In this document: piece after piece, positions 54,294-62,898 of the stretch
How the letters are laid out: the number at the start of each line of letters is the position of its first letter
How positions within the stretch are numbered: the first letter of the stretch is position 1
Assembly: GCA_003640645.1 (NCBI GenBank)
Contig: QGHH01000001.1
Coordinates: 118,186 to 182,185, forward strand
DNA length: 64,000 nt
Origin: Fredinandcohnia aciditolerans
GTDB taxonomy: Bacteria; Bacillota; Bacilli; Bacillales; Bacillaceae_L
Reading direction: 5' to 3'
Notes under the pieces: generated by a model
What the model was told of the DNA's origin: nothing
Database searches by the model: none
What the model saw: the letters and a program-made list of their open reading frames with translations, nothing else
Made by a program: the position numbers and the translations under genes

Positions 54294-55226
54294 TTACTTT
54301 ACCAGTTGTGCTTCTGCTTCTTCATAGTTTTTTTTACGTACCTTTACACCTAATAAATCTTCAAAGTAACAAATCATTGCATGCTTATAGTAATCACCTT
54401 GTCCGTTTTGTAATGCCAGTTGATAAGTTTGCATTGTGCCACTTAAAGTTGGTAGTGGAATTTGGTATTTCATTAATACTTCATTCATACTTTCCATATC
54501 TTTATATGCTCTTTGTAGTGAAAAACTGTGTTCAAAATTCCCTTCTAAAACTTTAGGAATCAATGTTTGTGAAGCAAAGCTTGATCCTGTTGCCGTCATC
54601 AATACGTCACCTAGTTTTTCTGGATCTAAACCAAGTTTTACACCAACTGGTAATAATTCACTAAAACTTGCACAACAAATATTTAATACACAGTTATTAA
54701 TCATCTTCGTAAGTTGTCCAGCCCCGTTATCACCCATATAAAGTATCTGTTTCCCCATTCGATCAAGCATAGGTTTTATTGTGTTAAATAGTTCTTCATT
54801 CCCACCACACATGATAGTAAGTGTTCCTTCGACAGTTGTTCTTGGATGACCGGAAATAGGACAATCCATATATTCAATTCCATTCGCTCTACAGGTTTCT
54901 GCAATTTCGATTGCACCTAAATAACTAATCGTGCTAAAGTCAATAATTTTCTGACCTGGCTCCATATATTTTAATAAGCCGTTTTCGCCTACTATAACAT
55001 TTTTTACAATTTCCAAGTCTGGGAGACAGAGAAATATATAATCACTATCTGCTGTATCCATGATATTAGTTGTGGTTTTAATTCCTTGTGCGTTGAACTG
55101 ATCTAATGCATTTGAATTTGCATCACATACTAGATAATCTTCAAACTCACCCTCTTTTTCACCCTTTGCAAGATTAAATGCCATACCTGTGCCCATTACG
55201 CCTAATCCAATAAAACTTACTTTCAT
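54294..55226 (-). CDS. ltnD: L-threonate dehydrogenase-like beta-hydroxyacid dehydrogenase
   Basis: A 310-residue NAD(P)-dependent dehydrogenase with VSFIGLGVMGTGMAFNLA, the DCPISGHPRTTVEGTLTIM substrate segment and the catalytic Lys in GAGQLTKMINN. LtnD-type enzymes oxidise L-threonate or D-erythronate at C2. Assignment to that substrate rests on the adjacent otnK and otnC genes, 31 nt and 1.3 kb downstream. AAAGGAGAG precedes the ATG. Confidence 0.87.
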   Translation of the reverse strand: MKVSFIGLGVMGTGMAFNLAKGEKEGEFEDYLVCDANSNALDQFNAQGIKTTTNIMDTADSDYIFLCLPDLEIVKNVIVGENGLLKYMEPGQKIIDFSTISYLGAIEIAETCRANGIEYMDCPISGHPRTTVEGTLTIMCGGNEELFNTIKPMLDRMGKQILYMGDNGAGQLTKMINNCVLNICCASFSELLPVGVKLGLDPEKLGDVLMTATGSSFASQTLIPKVLEGNFEHSFSLQRAYKDMESMNEVLMKYQIPLPTLSGTMQTYQLALQNGQGDYYKHAMICYFEDLLGVKVRKKNYEEAEAQLVK

Positions 55227-55311
55227 TGAAATCTCTCCTTTTGTCTGAAATTAATTCAAGGACTAAAAACGAACAATTTAAGTAATTAACTATTTCTTAC
55301 TTTTAAACAAT

Positions 55312-55980
55312 CTAAGCATTTATTTTATCGGGTTCTATTGCACTGATTACTGCTTTTACCGCTTCTTTCGGACTCGTCAATACAGGGAGTCCTAGTGTAC
55401 TCGTTTCAGATTCTGCACATGCCTGTGTTATCTGGGCAAGAATAATCACTTCGCATCCTCTTTTTTGCAATTCCGCTGCTGCAAGACAATTAAGATGATT
55501 ATGTTCTTCCACATTACCTGATTTCAATTCTGTCATAGCCTGCGTACTAATTTGTGTGTCTACTTCAACTTCTTTACCCAATTGTTTCGCAAGTTTTTCT
55601 AATTGCGCTTTTGTCGCTGGTCCGGATGGTGCAGTCGTTGCAACAACGCCTATTTTTTTATAATGAGAAACTGCCTTTTCTAACATCGGGCGATCAACCG
55701 CAAAGATAGGTACAGATATAAATGGCTTAACAGTATCAACTACAGGGGTCAATACGGTGCAAGCTACTATAATCGCATCTACTCCAGCTTCTTGAGCTTT
55801 ATTGGCCATATCGACAAAGTCTCGATATAATTTGTCATCGAGCCCATTAATTTGGTTTGCATGGTACTGGATATTTTCATCAACAAAATTTAAAACCGTT
55901 ACTTCTGGTGCTAGCTGTTTGAATGCTTCATTTAACGGTGGGACAGCATTGCACGTTGCATGAATAATACCAATTTTCAT
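55312..55980 (-). CDS. Asp/Glu/hydantoin racemase-like protein with one catalytic Cys
   Basis: A 222-residue protein of the Asp/Glu racemase superfamily. The first cysteine is kept (VACTVLTP, Cys74), but at the second site the expected Cys is Gln183 (ILAQITQACAES). Two-cysteine racemases need both, so racemisation is doubtful. Single-Cys relatives include arylmalonate-decarboxylase-type enzymes; a decarboxylase or isomerase activity is possible. It lies between the tetronate genes and the ECF transporter operon. AGGAG precedes the ATG. Confidence 0.85.
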   Translation of the reverse strand: MKIGIIHATCNAVPPLNEAFKQLAPEVTVLNFVDENIQYHANQINGLDDKLYRDFVDMANKAQEAGVDAIIVACTVLTPVVDTVKPFISVPIFAVDRPMLEKAVSHYKKIGVVATTAPSGPATKAQLEKLAKQLGKEVEVDTQISTQAMTELKSGNVEEHNHLNCLAAAELQKRGCEVIILAQITQACAESETSTLGLPVLTSPKEAVKAVISAIEPDKINA

Positions 55981-56031
55981 TTCAATTCTCCTCTATTTTT
56001 TAGTAGTTAGAGAGTTTCATATTGTTACGTT

Positions 56032-56859
56032 TTATAGAGTAACCTTCAACTTACCTGATGTTTTTTTTAGTACATCTATCATTTGATTAATATCTAATAC
56101 TTTTTCATTAAGATTTAATGTATTACTTAATCGACTGATATGAGGCTGTTTTAACATCGCTTCTTCCAAGACACCAAGATTCCAGAAGATTTCTTGCTTA
56201 TGATTATCCTCAACTACTCTCTTATTTGCCATCACGATGACACGTTCAAAGTTATTAACGACAAATTCCATATCATGTGTGATGGTAATAATAGTTTTCC
56301 CTTCTCGAACTAGTGAATCAATAATGAACCCTAACCTTTCAATAGCTTGGGAGTCTTGACCAGCTGTTGGCTCATCTAAGATAATCGTATCTGTATCCAT
56401 CGCAATTACCGAGGCAATTGTGACAAATTTCTTCAGGGAATAAGGTAAGTTATACGGATGTATATTTAAGAATGGTACAATTCCAGTCAATTCTGCTGCC
56501 TTCATTACGTTTTCTTCTATCTTTTGTTCCGAAAACCCAAGGTTTTTAGGTCCGAATCTGATCTCGCTTTTTACATCTTCATGAAAAATTTGATCATCAG
56601 GGTTTTGAAATACATAACCAACCTTTTTAGAAATCTGAGCAGTTGTATAATCTTTTGTATTTAAGCCATCAATGATAACATCACCTTGTGTTGGCTTTAT
56701 TAATCCATTCATCATTTTTACTGTTGTTGTTTTCCCAGCACCATTTTGACCAATAATGGCTACCGATTCACCTTTTTCGAAAGACATACTGACATTTTCA
56801 ACAGCTTTAAAACCATTTGGATAACAATAGGTAACGTCATTTAAAGTTAAAAAGCTCAT
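56032..56859 (-). CDS. ECF transporter ATPase (EcfA2-like)
   Basis: A 275-residue ABC ATPase with Walker A VAIIGQNGAGKTTTVKM and Walker B IILDEPTAGQDS. The signature motif is degenerate: YSLKKFVTIA replaces LSGGQ-type sequence. It should therefore form a heterodimer in which the partner (56856-57719) supplies a full signature. The ATG at 56859 overlaps the previous stop (ATGA) and has GGGGTGAG upstream. Confidence 0.93.
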   Translation of the reverse strand: MSFLTLNDVTYCYPNGFKAVENVSMSFEKGESVAIIGQNGAGKTTTVKMMNGLIKPTQGDVIIDGLNTKDYTTAQISKKVGYVFQNPDDQIFHEDVKSEIRFGPKNLGFSEQKIEENVMKAAELTGIVPFLNIHPYNLPYSLKKFVTIASVIAMDTDTIILDEPTAGQDSQAIERLGFIIDSLVREGKTIITITHDMEFVVNNFERVIVMANKRVVEDNHKQEIFWNLGVLEEAMLKQPHISRLSNTLNLNEKVLDINQMIDVLKKTSGKLKVTL

Positions 56860-57719
56860 GATCTCACCCCTTGTAATTCCATCCATTGTTTCATTATTTG
56901 AACGGAGTCTCTTTCAGTAATAGGAATTCTATCTGTATTCATATTGTGTTTTCTCATTTGTAAATCTAAGAGTGTATACTGGGTTAATCCTACTCCAAAG
57001 TCTTGTGTATCTTCTTTAGAAAGCACATCTTCCGTTCTTCCTTGTCGCTTAATATGTCCATCCTGAAGAACGACTATATAATCTGCATATTCAGCAATTA
57101 ATTCGATTTTGTGCTCTACTAAAATAATTGTTTTTCCTTTTTTCTTCATGATATCGATTGCTTTAAATATTTCCTCGGTACCTTGTGGATCCAATTGTGA
57201 TGTAGGTTCATCAAAAATAAGAATATCTGGCTCCATTACGATAATCGAAGCTAAAGCAACCCTCTGTTTTTGTCCACCTGATAACTCATTCGGGTTTTTG
57301 TGTTGGATATACTCAATACCAAGCAAACTAATGATATTTTGAACCCTCTGTTTAATCTCACTCACTTCAACCCCTAGATTCTCGAGTCCAAAAGCAATCT
57401 CATCAAAAACAGTTTCCTTCACTCCGCTGATTTGGGTAAATGGATTTTGGAAGACAAAACCCACCTTCTGGGCAAGATTACTTGTATCCCAATCACTAAC
57501 ATCCTTACCGTCAATCAGCACTTCTCCATTTCGTTCTCCTTTAAAAAAGTGTGGAATAAAACCTCGAATAACATTACAAAGTGTTGTCTTTCCCCCGCCA
57601 TTAACACCCACTAAAGCATAAAATTTTCCGCTTTCAATCGTAAGATTAATATCATGCAAAACCTTCTCACTTCCAGTAGGATACCTATAAGATAGATTTC
57701 GAATCTCTATTCCACTCAT
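56856..57719 (-). CDS. ECF transporter ATPase (EcfA1-like)
   Basis: A 287-residue ABC ATPase with LVGVNGGGKTTLCNVI, the full signature LSGGQKQRVALAS and LIFDEPTSQLDP. It is translationally coupled to EcfT upstream (ATGA overlap at 57716-57719), and GGAGG lies 8 nt before the ATG. It energises the ECF importer encoded by the four adjacent genes. Confidence 0.94.
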   Translation of the reverse strand: MSGIEIRNLSYRYPTGSEKVLHDINLTIESGKFYALVGVNGGGKTTLCNVIRGFIPHFFKGERNGEVLIDGKDVSDWDTSNLAQKVGFVFQNPFTQISGVKETVFDEIAFGLENLGVEVSEIKQRVQNIISLLGIEYIQHKNPNELSGGQKQRVALASIIVMEPDILIFDEPTSQLDPQGTEEIFKAIDIMKKKGKTIILVEHKIELIAEYADYIVVLQDGHIKRQGRTEDVLSKEDTQDFGVGLTQYTLLDLQMRKHNMNTDRIPITERDSVQIMKQWMELQGVRS

Positions 57720-58465
57720 AAGAAAAACCTCCAAATCAAGATGGAAACAAATACAATCAATAATATTGCCCTTACTAAATTATCACTCTTAGTTTTTTCT
57801 AATTTGTGTAAACTTGTTTTTTTGGTCCGAGCTGTAAAAGCCCTGGATTCTAAAGTGATAGCTTTCTCATCTGTGCTTGAAAATGATGATAATATCAGTG
57901 GGGTTAATGCAGGGATAAATGCTTTCATTCGTATACTAAGATTCCCTTCTGTCTCCACACCACGAGTTCTTTGTGCATCCATAATCCGTAATAAATGCAG
58001 CCTCATCTCTGGAATAATATTAAGTGCAGATGAAAGGACATATGTAGCTTTTGGTGAAACTCCTAATATTTCTAAAGAACGGGATAAATCATTAATTTTT
58101 GTAATTTGGAAAAATAAAACAATCGCTGATCCCACCGCTAATATTTTGGATGTTAATTGTAAACTAAAATCAATTCCTTCTTGTTTAATGGAGAATATGC
58201 TCCATGACCATAATATGGTATCTCCTGGATAGAAAAATGATTGCAAAAGAAAAATCATGACAACAATCGATATCAATCCCTTAAAGACGATGTCGACATA
58301 TAGCTTTGTTTTTCCAGCTACCATCGCAATAATTAAGCACAAAACGGGGGCCAAATATGAATATATATAACCTGGTAACAGTAATGGAGTGATCATTAAA
58401 AAGACGGCAACAAAGAATTTAGTAGTTGGATAAAGATTTAAAATAAAGCTTCTTAGTTTTTCCAT
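57716..58465 (-). CDS. ECF transporter T component (EcfT)
   Basis: A 249-residue membrane protein with about five helices. It begins YPTTKFFVAVFLMITPLLLP and has the coupling helices DAQRTRGVETEGN and ITLESRAFTAR. It links the S component to the two ATPases. GGGGAG precedes the ATG. The 195-bp gap to the S-component gene contains a 9-bp hairpin but no gene. Confidence 0.92.
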   Translation of the reverse strand: MEKLRSFILNLYPTTKFFVAVFLMITPLLLPGYIYSYLAPVLCLIIAMVAGKTKLYVDIVFKGLISIVVMIFLLQSFFYPGDTILWSWSIFSIKQEGIDFSLQLTSKILAVGSAIVLFFQITKINDLSRSLEILGVSPKATYVLSSALNIIPEMRLHLLRIMDAQRTRGVETEGNLSIRMKAFIPALTPLILSSFSSTDEKAITLESRAFTARTKKTSLHKLEKTKSDNLVRAILLIVFVSILIWRFFL

Positions 58466-58589
58466 ATGTGTATCTCCCCTTTCATATTAAGGTTCATTTT
58501 TTCGCTGATTCATGGCAAAGATTGGGTTAATACTCTCAAGCCCTCTTATTTACCTAAAATATATATAAGGATAGTAGAAACACGACTTA

Positions 58590-58639
58590 ATGGGGTGAGT
58601 GATGCAGTGACAGCAGATTTATCGACAGTTTCACCCCAT
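58590..58639. promoter_or_regulatory. Inverted repeat within the ECF operon
   Basis: ATGGGGTGA (58590-58598) and TCACCCCAT (58631-58639) form a perfect 9-bp stem around a 32-nt loop, in the unusually long gap between S- and T-component genes. No U-run follows, so it is not a simple terminator. It may set relative expression or be a processing site. Confidence 0.5.
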
Positions 58640-58660
58640 GCTTGCTTTTATGAAATTCTT

Positions 58661-59269
58661 TTAAGCTCCTAGTTTATTATTGTTGTTATTAATATATAAG
58701 TGACCATAGTTTTGTTTAGAGAGATATTGATCTGACATCTTCCGAACAATCATATAGGCAACCATTATCGAAAGTATTTTATCAATACTTTCAACAAATA
58801 TCTTTTGAGTAATAACTGCTGTCCATATCTCTTTGCCTGAAGCTAAAAGTACGGCAGTGATAGTATCTGACCCCGTTCCAGAAGCCCCACCAAATACAAT
58901 AACCGTTGTCGGAGTTGCGATTAATATCGCAACAATCGCGACAATAAAACCTGTAAAAGCAACTTTCCATACATTTTTGGTCATTCCCTTTTTTGCTAGG
59001 AGACCTACAACGATCCCTGAAGCCATGGCAACCGGCATAAACGCCAATTGAGTAGGGTTGAATATCCCAAATATTAGTTTTGAGACCCCACCTGTTACTG
59101 CACCAACCCAAGGACCAGCTACCATCGCAACAATCATCGTGCCAATCTGATTTAAGAAGAGAGGGATTTTTAGTAATTCAACCAATTCCCCAGCAACTAC
59201 ATTGACTGCGACACCGATGGGAATGAGCAAGATGGCAATAAGTGTAAAATCTTTTTTTATACTTTTCAT
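58661..59269 (-). CDS. ECF transporter S component
   Basis: A 202-residue membrane protein with about six helices. MIVAMVAGPWVGAVTGGVSK (about residues 45-65) and the ALA-type GIVVGLLAKKGM are typical of S components. It defines the substrate of the ECF importer. The amidohydrolase upstream and the nucleoside hydrolase beyond it suggest a nucleobase or nucleoside-like ligand, as inference. The C-terminal tail is rich in Asn. AGGAGG precedes the ATG. Confidence 0.88.
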   Translation of the reverse strand: MKSIKKDFTLIAILLIPIGVAVNVVAGELVELLKIPLFLNQIGTMIVAMVAGPWVGAVTGGVSKLIFGIFNPTQLAFMPVAMASGIVVGLLAKKGMTKNVWKVAFTGFIVAIVAILIATPTTVIVFGGASGTGSDTITAVLLASGKEIWTAVITQKIFVESIDKILSIMVAYMIVRKMSDQYLSKQNYGHLYINNNNNKLGA

Positions 59270-59305
59270 ATTTCGTCCTCCTTTTTATATGGGTTTTACA
59301 GAGTT

Positions 59306-60775
59306 TTATTTTTCTTCAAGAATTACATGCTCATTATGATGAATTTTTTTATACATTTTGGTGAAGTATGGTTCATATTCATTCGCCAATTGAAGGCTTG
59401 ATCTACTTTTTTCAACAAGAGATTCATATTTTTCTTTTACTGATTGCAGGACCGCCTCTTCATCAAAAGAAGTAATTTTACGATTTTTAAGGACCCATTC
59501 TCCCTTGACCATTACCGACTCAATCGAACTTCCATTCTCGTAATACACAAGCTGAGAGATGAGATCTGCATTCAAAGCCAAAGCAGGTGATTGTTTGGTT
59601 AATAAAACTAGATCCGCTTCATAACCTTGTTTAATTTTCCCTCGCTTTTTCTCTTCACCTAGTAAGTATGCTCCGCCAGTTGTAGCCATTTTAAGCACAT
59701 CTATTGGTTTTAGCCATTCGTTGAAGTTAGATTTTTCTTGTCGACTATGCATAACAGCTATCCTCATTCCTTCAAAAAGGTTATGAGAGATCCCACAATT
59801 GGAAGAATCTGTTCCCAAAGCTACATTAATCCCTTTTCGAAGATAGGATGAGATTTTTGCTCTCCCACTACCTAGCATCATATTACTGACCGGATTATGA
59901 ACAAGAGAAACACCATGCCTCGCTAAAATGTTTACCTCATCATCTTCAAGCCAGAGGGAATGAGCTGTGGACAGTCGTTTTGAAAGCAACTGCTGCTCTT
60001 GTAGTCTGCCTACTATTCCACCTGAAAACGTAGTATCCCCGATTTCCTTTTGAATTCTCGTTTCCAAAAGATGCGTATGAACATATGCTCCATGTTCATC
60101 ACTTAATTCTTTACTTAACGCAAGCATTTCCTTCGAACATCGCTGCGGTGCATTTGGACCTATTAGAATTTGAATTCTACTATTTTTATCGTGCCACTTG
60201 TTAATTAGAGATATATAAAACGCTCTCATTTCTTCGACTGATATTTGTGGAGTTTCTTCAAGTTTCCTCTTCATTTCAATTGGTAACTCAACTGGAAGAA
60301 AATGATGATCTGGTACATCATGCATCATTGGTGCAAATCCAACTCTGATTGATGAAGCCTCATATGCTTTAAGTGCTGCTTCTGATCTTTTTATATGTGG
60401 AAAATGGTCAATACAACTAGTAACACCACTTTTAATCATGTCTATTAAACCTAAAAGCACCGCATTGTATATATCTTCATCATCAAGCGAATAGCCATAT
60501 GCAGTTGTATATAGAGACCATATTTCTAATGGAAAATCGCTAGTTGTCCCTCTCAATAGATTCGAATAGGAGTGATAATGTGCATTTGTCAAACCAGGCA
60601 TTACAATCATTTCAGACCCATCAATTGTTTCATTGACCTGAATTGTTGGTTCACTCCCAAAGTTGTGTGAGATAACTTCTTTTATGAACCCATCTTCCAC
60701 CAAAATGCTGCCCTGGATGATACTTGCATTATCGTCCATCGTAATAATTGTGGTGTTTTTAATGAGAGTCGACAT
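59306..60775 (-). CDS. Amidohydrolase (nucleobase-deaminase/TRZ-ATZ type)
   Basis: A 489-residue metal-dependent hydrolase. Metal ligands are seen in NAHYHSYSNLLRG, YVHTHLLETRIQ, AHSLWLEDDEV and the aspartate of GTDSSNCGISH. The arrangement matches deaminases and chlorohydrolases of the SsnA/guanine deaminase/TRZ group. The nucleoside hydrolase and ECF importer neighbours fit deamination of an imported nucleobase-like compound. GGGGTG precedes the ATG; 36 nt separates it from the S-component gene, so it opens that operon. Confidence 0.88.
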   Translation of the reverse strand: MSTLIKNTTIITMDDNASIIQGSILVEDGFIKEVISHNFGSEPTIQVNETIDGSEMIVMPGLTNAHYHSYSNLLRGTTSDFPLEIWSLYTTAYGYSLDDEDIYNAVLLGLIDMIKSGVTSCIDHFPHIKRSEAALKAYEASSIRVGFAPMMHDVPDHHFLPVELPIEMKRKLEETPQISVEEMRAFYISLINKWHDKNSRIQILIGPNAPQRCSKEMLALSKELSDEHGAYVHTHLLETRIQKEIGDTTFSGGIVGRLQEQQLLSKRLSTAHSLWLEDDEVNILARHGVSLVHNPVSNMMLGSGRAKISSYLRKGINVALGTDSSNCGISHNLFEGMRIAVMHSRQEKSNFNEWLKPIDVLKMATTGGAYLLGEEKKRGKIKQGYEADLVLLTKQSPALALNADLISQLVYYENGSSIESVMVKGEWVLKNRKITSFDEEAVLQSVKEKYESLVEKSRSSLQLANEYEPYFTKMYKKIHHNEHVILEEK

Positions 60776-60863
60776 TATGCCACCCCTTTTAAGAACTTAT
60801 CTAATAAAATGAATAAAGACGAAAATTTGGGTTTGTGACTGCTTTTTAAAATGTTAAGATCAT

Positions 60864-61838
60864 TTATTTATAAGGCTCGACATATTGTGTTTCTAAAGTA
60901 GAAATACGTTCGGCAAAACGTTTCGCCACACTCTCTCCGTCAACATCCATTAGGATCGAAGTATTGTGTTCTGAATGACCCCACTGTCCCGTAAACTCAA
61001 CGACAGTCTGACCAGCTGTAAGTTCCCCCGCTGTCTCAATAGAAACAAAGGCCGACTGTACTTCGAAGAGTTCAGGCCAAAGCGCATAAGCTACGGCTGG
61101 TACGTCATTAAAATAAACACCTGTCTCCGTTTCTGAAGATTGCTTGGCGGCAATGTATGCCTTACGTCGGAATTCAGCCGCCTCTAGGAGGAAAGCTCCT
61201 GGACGAGTATTCGTAACCCTAATGCGTTCTAGATTTTCTTGTGAAATTCGCACCTTTGTACATACATCTAGACCTACCTGAACAATTGGCGCACCGGATC
61301 CATACATAACTCTTGCAGCCTCAGGATCACTTGCTAAGTTAAAGGACGCAACAGGGGAAAAGTTTCCGGCAACACGGACTGCACCACCCATAACAATAAT
61401 TCTTTTCACCTTCTCAGCTAGACTCGGGTCTATTGAGAGAGCAAGAGCAACATTGGTTACTGGTCCCAACGCTAAAAGAGTGATTTCATTTGGTGCTTCG
61501 TTACAGCGCCTTACAATCTCCATTGCTGCATACTCACTCGCCTCAGACACAGTTGGGCTCGGGGCCTCTACGCCACCAAAACCATTGTTGCCGTGAATGT
61601 GCTTGGCAAAGTATGGTTGACGTATGAGAGGTTTGCTAGCTCCACGGTAAACAGGAATATCAGTTCTACCTGCTAATTCAAGTAATGAAAGGGCATTATG
61701 TGTTGCAGTTTCCACCTCAATATTTCCATATACTGTTGTCAAAGCTTCGACACGTAGCTCTGGGGACGCGAGCGCAAGATAGATTGCGGCAAGGTCGTCG
61801 ACACCCGGATCAGTATCAATAATTACTCGTTCCACCAT
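60864..61838 (-). CDS. Nucleoside hydrolase (inosine/uridine-preferring family)
   Basis: A 324-residue hydrolase that splits ribonucleosides to base and ribose. The calcium-binding start RVIIDTDPGVDDLAAIYLAL is textbook, TLLALGPVTNVALAL holds the middle ligand region, and a C-terminal WGHSEHNTSI fills the position where family members carry an active-site His-Asp pair. GGGGAGA precedes the ATG. It stands 88 nt upstream of the amidohydrolase on the same strand. Confidence 0.94.
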   Translation of the reverse strand: MVERVIIDTDPGVDDLAAIYLALASPELRVEALTTVYGNIEVETATHNALSLLELAGRTDIPVYRGASKPLIRQPYFAKHIHGNNGFGGVEAPSPTVSEASEYAAMEIVRRCNEAPNEITLLALGPVTNVALALSIDPSLAEKVKRIIVMGGAVRVAGNFSPVASFNLASDPEAARVMYGSGAPIVQVGLDVCTKVRISQENLERIRVTNTRPGAFLLEAAEFRRKAYIAAKQSSETETGVYFNDVPAVAYALWPELFEVQSAFVSIETAGELTAGQTVVEFTGQWGHSEHNTSILMDVDGESVAKRFAERISTLETQYVEPYK

Positions 61839-61953
61839 AATTTCTAGTTCTCCCCTTACATATTTTAAAATTTTGTCCCTCTATTTATAGTAAAAATATA
61901 GTGGGATGGATTAGTACCAAACTCTTATTAGAGTAAGGTTTCGGTTTGTATAA

Positions 61954-61970
61954 GGGGCCAAATCGGCCCC
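61954..61970. terminator. GC-rich hairpin between BtpA-like and nucleoside hydrolase genes
   Basis: GGGGCC and GGCCCC flank AAATC, 40 nt after the BtpA-like stop on the minus strand. The following U-tract is weak (TTATAC), so it may attenuate rather than fully terminate. Confidence 0.55.
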
Positions 61971-62009
61971 GAACTTTCGATACTCTGATTCTATTAATAC
62001 CGTGTACTA

Positions 62010-62834
62010 CTAAACCAATTGAGCGTTTCTTTCTTTATCTACACCTTCGCAGAAGCGACGTGTTTTGTCCTCATCTACTGGGTTCGTCATGATATCATCA
62101 ATTTTTGCCCCATATCCAAAGACTGCCCCATCCGCATATTTTAGTAGGTGAGCAGTTTCAACCTTCATTCCACTGCCGATAATGATTGGAACATCAGGGA
62201 CTGCATTCCTTACTGCCTCTAAATTCTCAATTGAAGGTGGTTGAGCTGATTCCTCTCCGGCAAGGATGATAGCGTCTGCCATTCCACGATAAGCTGTATC
62301 ACGAGCCAAGACATCTATAGGTCGAGCCGCTAATGGAGCCGCATGTTTTGTTTGAATGTCAGCGAAAATCTTGACTTTGTTCTCTAAACCAAGAAATTTT
62401 CTATATCTCGCTACTAAGTGCGCTGTACCGTTGATAAGACCTTGGTCAGTTACATACGCATCTGTTAGGACATTGAGTCTAATAAAATCTGCTCCAACTG
62501 TTCCTGCAACTGCTAGCGCAGATTTCCAAGAGTTTCGAAGAATATTAATTCCCATTGGAAGTTTCACTTCGCGGCGAATTTCATGCGCAATCAAAGTCAT
62601 CGCTGCTACTGTTTCAGGTTCCTCTGTTTCTGGGTAAAATGGGTAGTCATTAAAGTTTTCTACCATTACAGAGCTGGCTCCGCCCTTTTCAAGACTTTTT
62701 GCATCACGGATTGCCGCTTCTAATACTCGCTCGATATTTCCATCATATAGGGGTGATCCAGGTAGTGGACCTAAATGAACCATTCCTAATACTGGTTTTT
62801 CTACACCAAAAATATTTGTAAATGACGTTTTCAT
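62010..62834 (-). CDS. BtpA/SgcQ family TIM-barrel protein, copy 1
   Basis: A 274-residue protein of the BtpA/SgcQ family, whose enzymatic role is not established; it has a phosphate-binding-type TIM barrel end (IIIGSGMKVETAHLLKYADG). It is nearly identical to the gene 65 bp upstream; differences cluster at residues about 27-33 (YDGNIERV against YEGNIDQV), one Asn/Ala change near 220, and the final eight residues. AAGGAGG precedes the ATG. Confidence 0.92.
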   Translation of the reverse strand: MKTSFTNIFGVEKPVLGMVHLGPLPGSPLYDGNIERVLEAAIRDAKSLEKGGASSVMVENFNDYPFYPETEEPETVAAMTLIAHEIRREVKLPMGINILRNSWKSALAVAGTVGADFIRLNVLTDAYVTDQGLINGTAHLVARYRKFLGLENKVKIFADIQTKHAAPLAARPIDVLARDTAYRGMADAIILAGEESAQPPSIENLEAVRNAVPDVPIIIGSGMKVETAHLLKYADGAVFGYGAKIDDIMTNPVDEDKTRRFCEGVDKERNAQLV

Positions 62835-62898
62835 AACAATTTTCCTCCTTATTATTTGTAAATTTATAATTTAGACCAAAGCAATTAAGAACTATATA

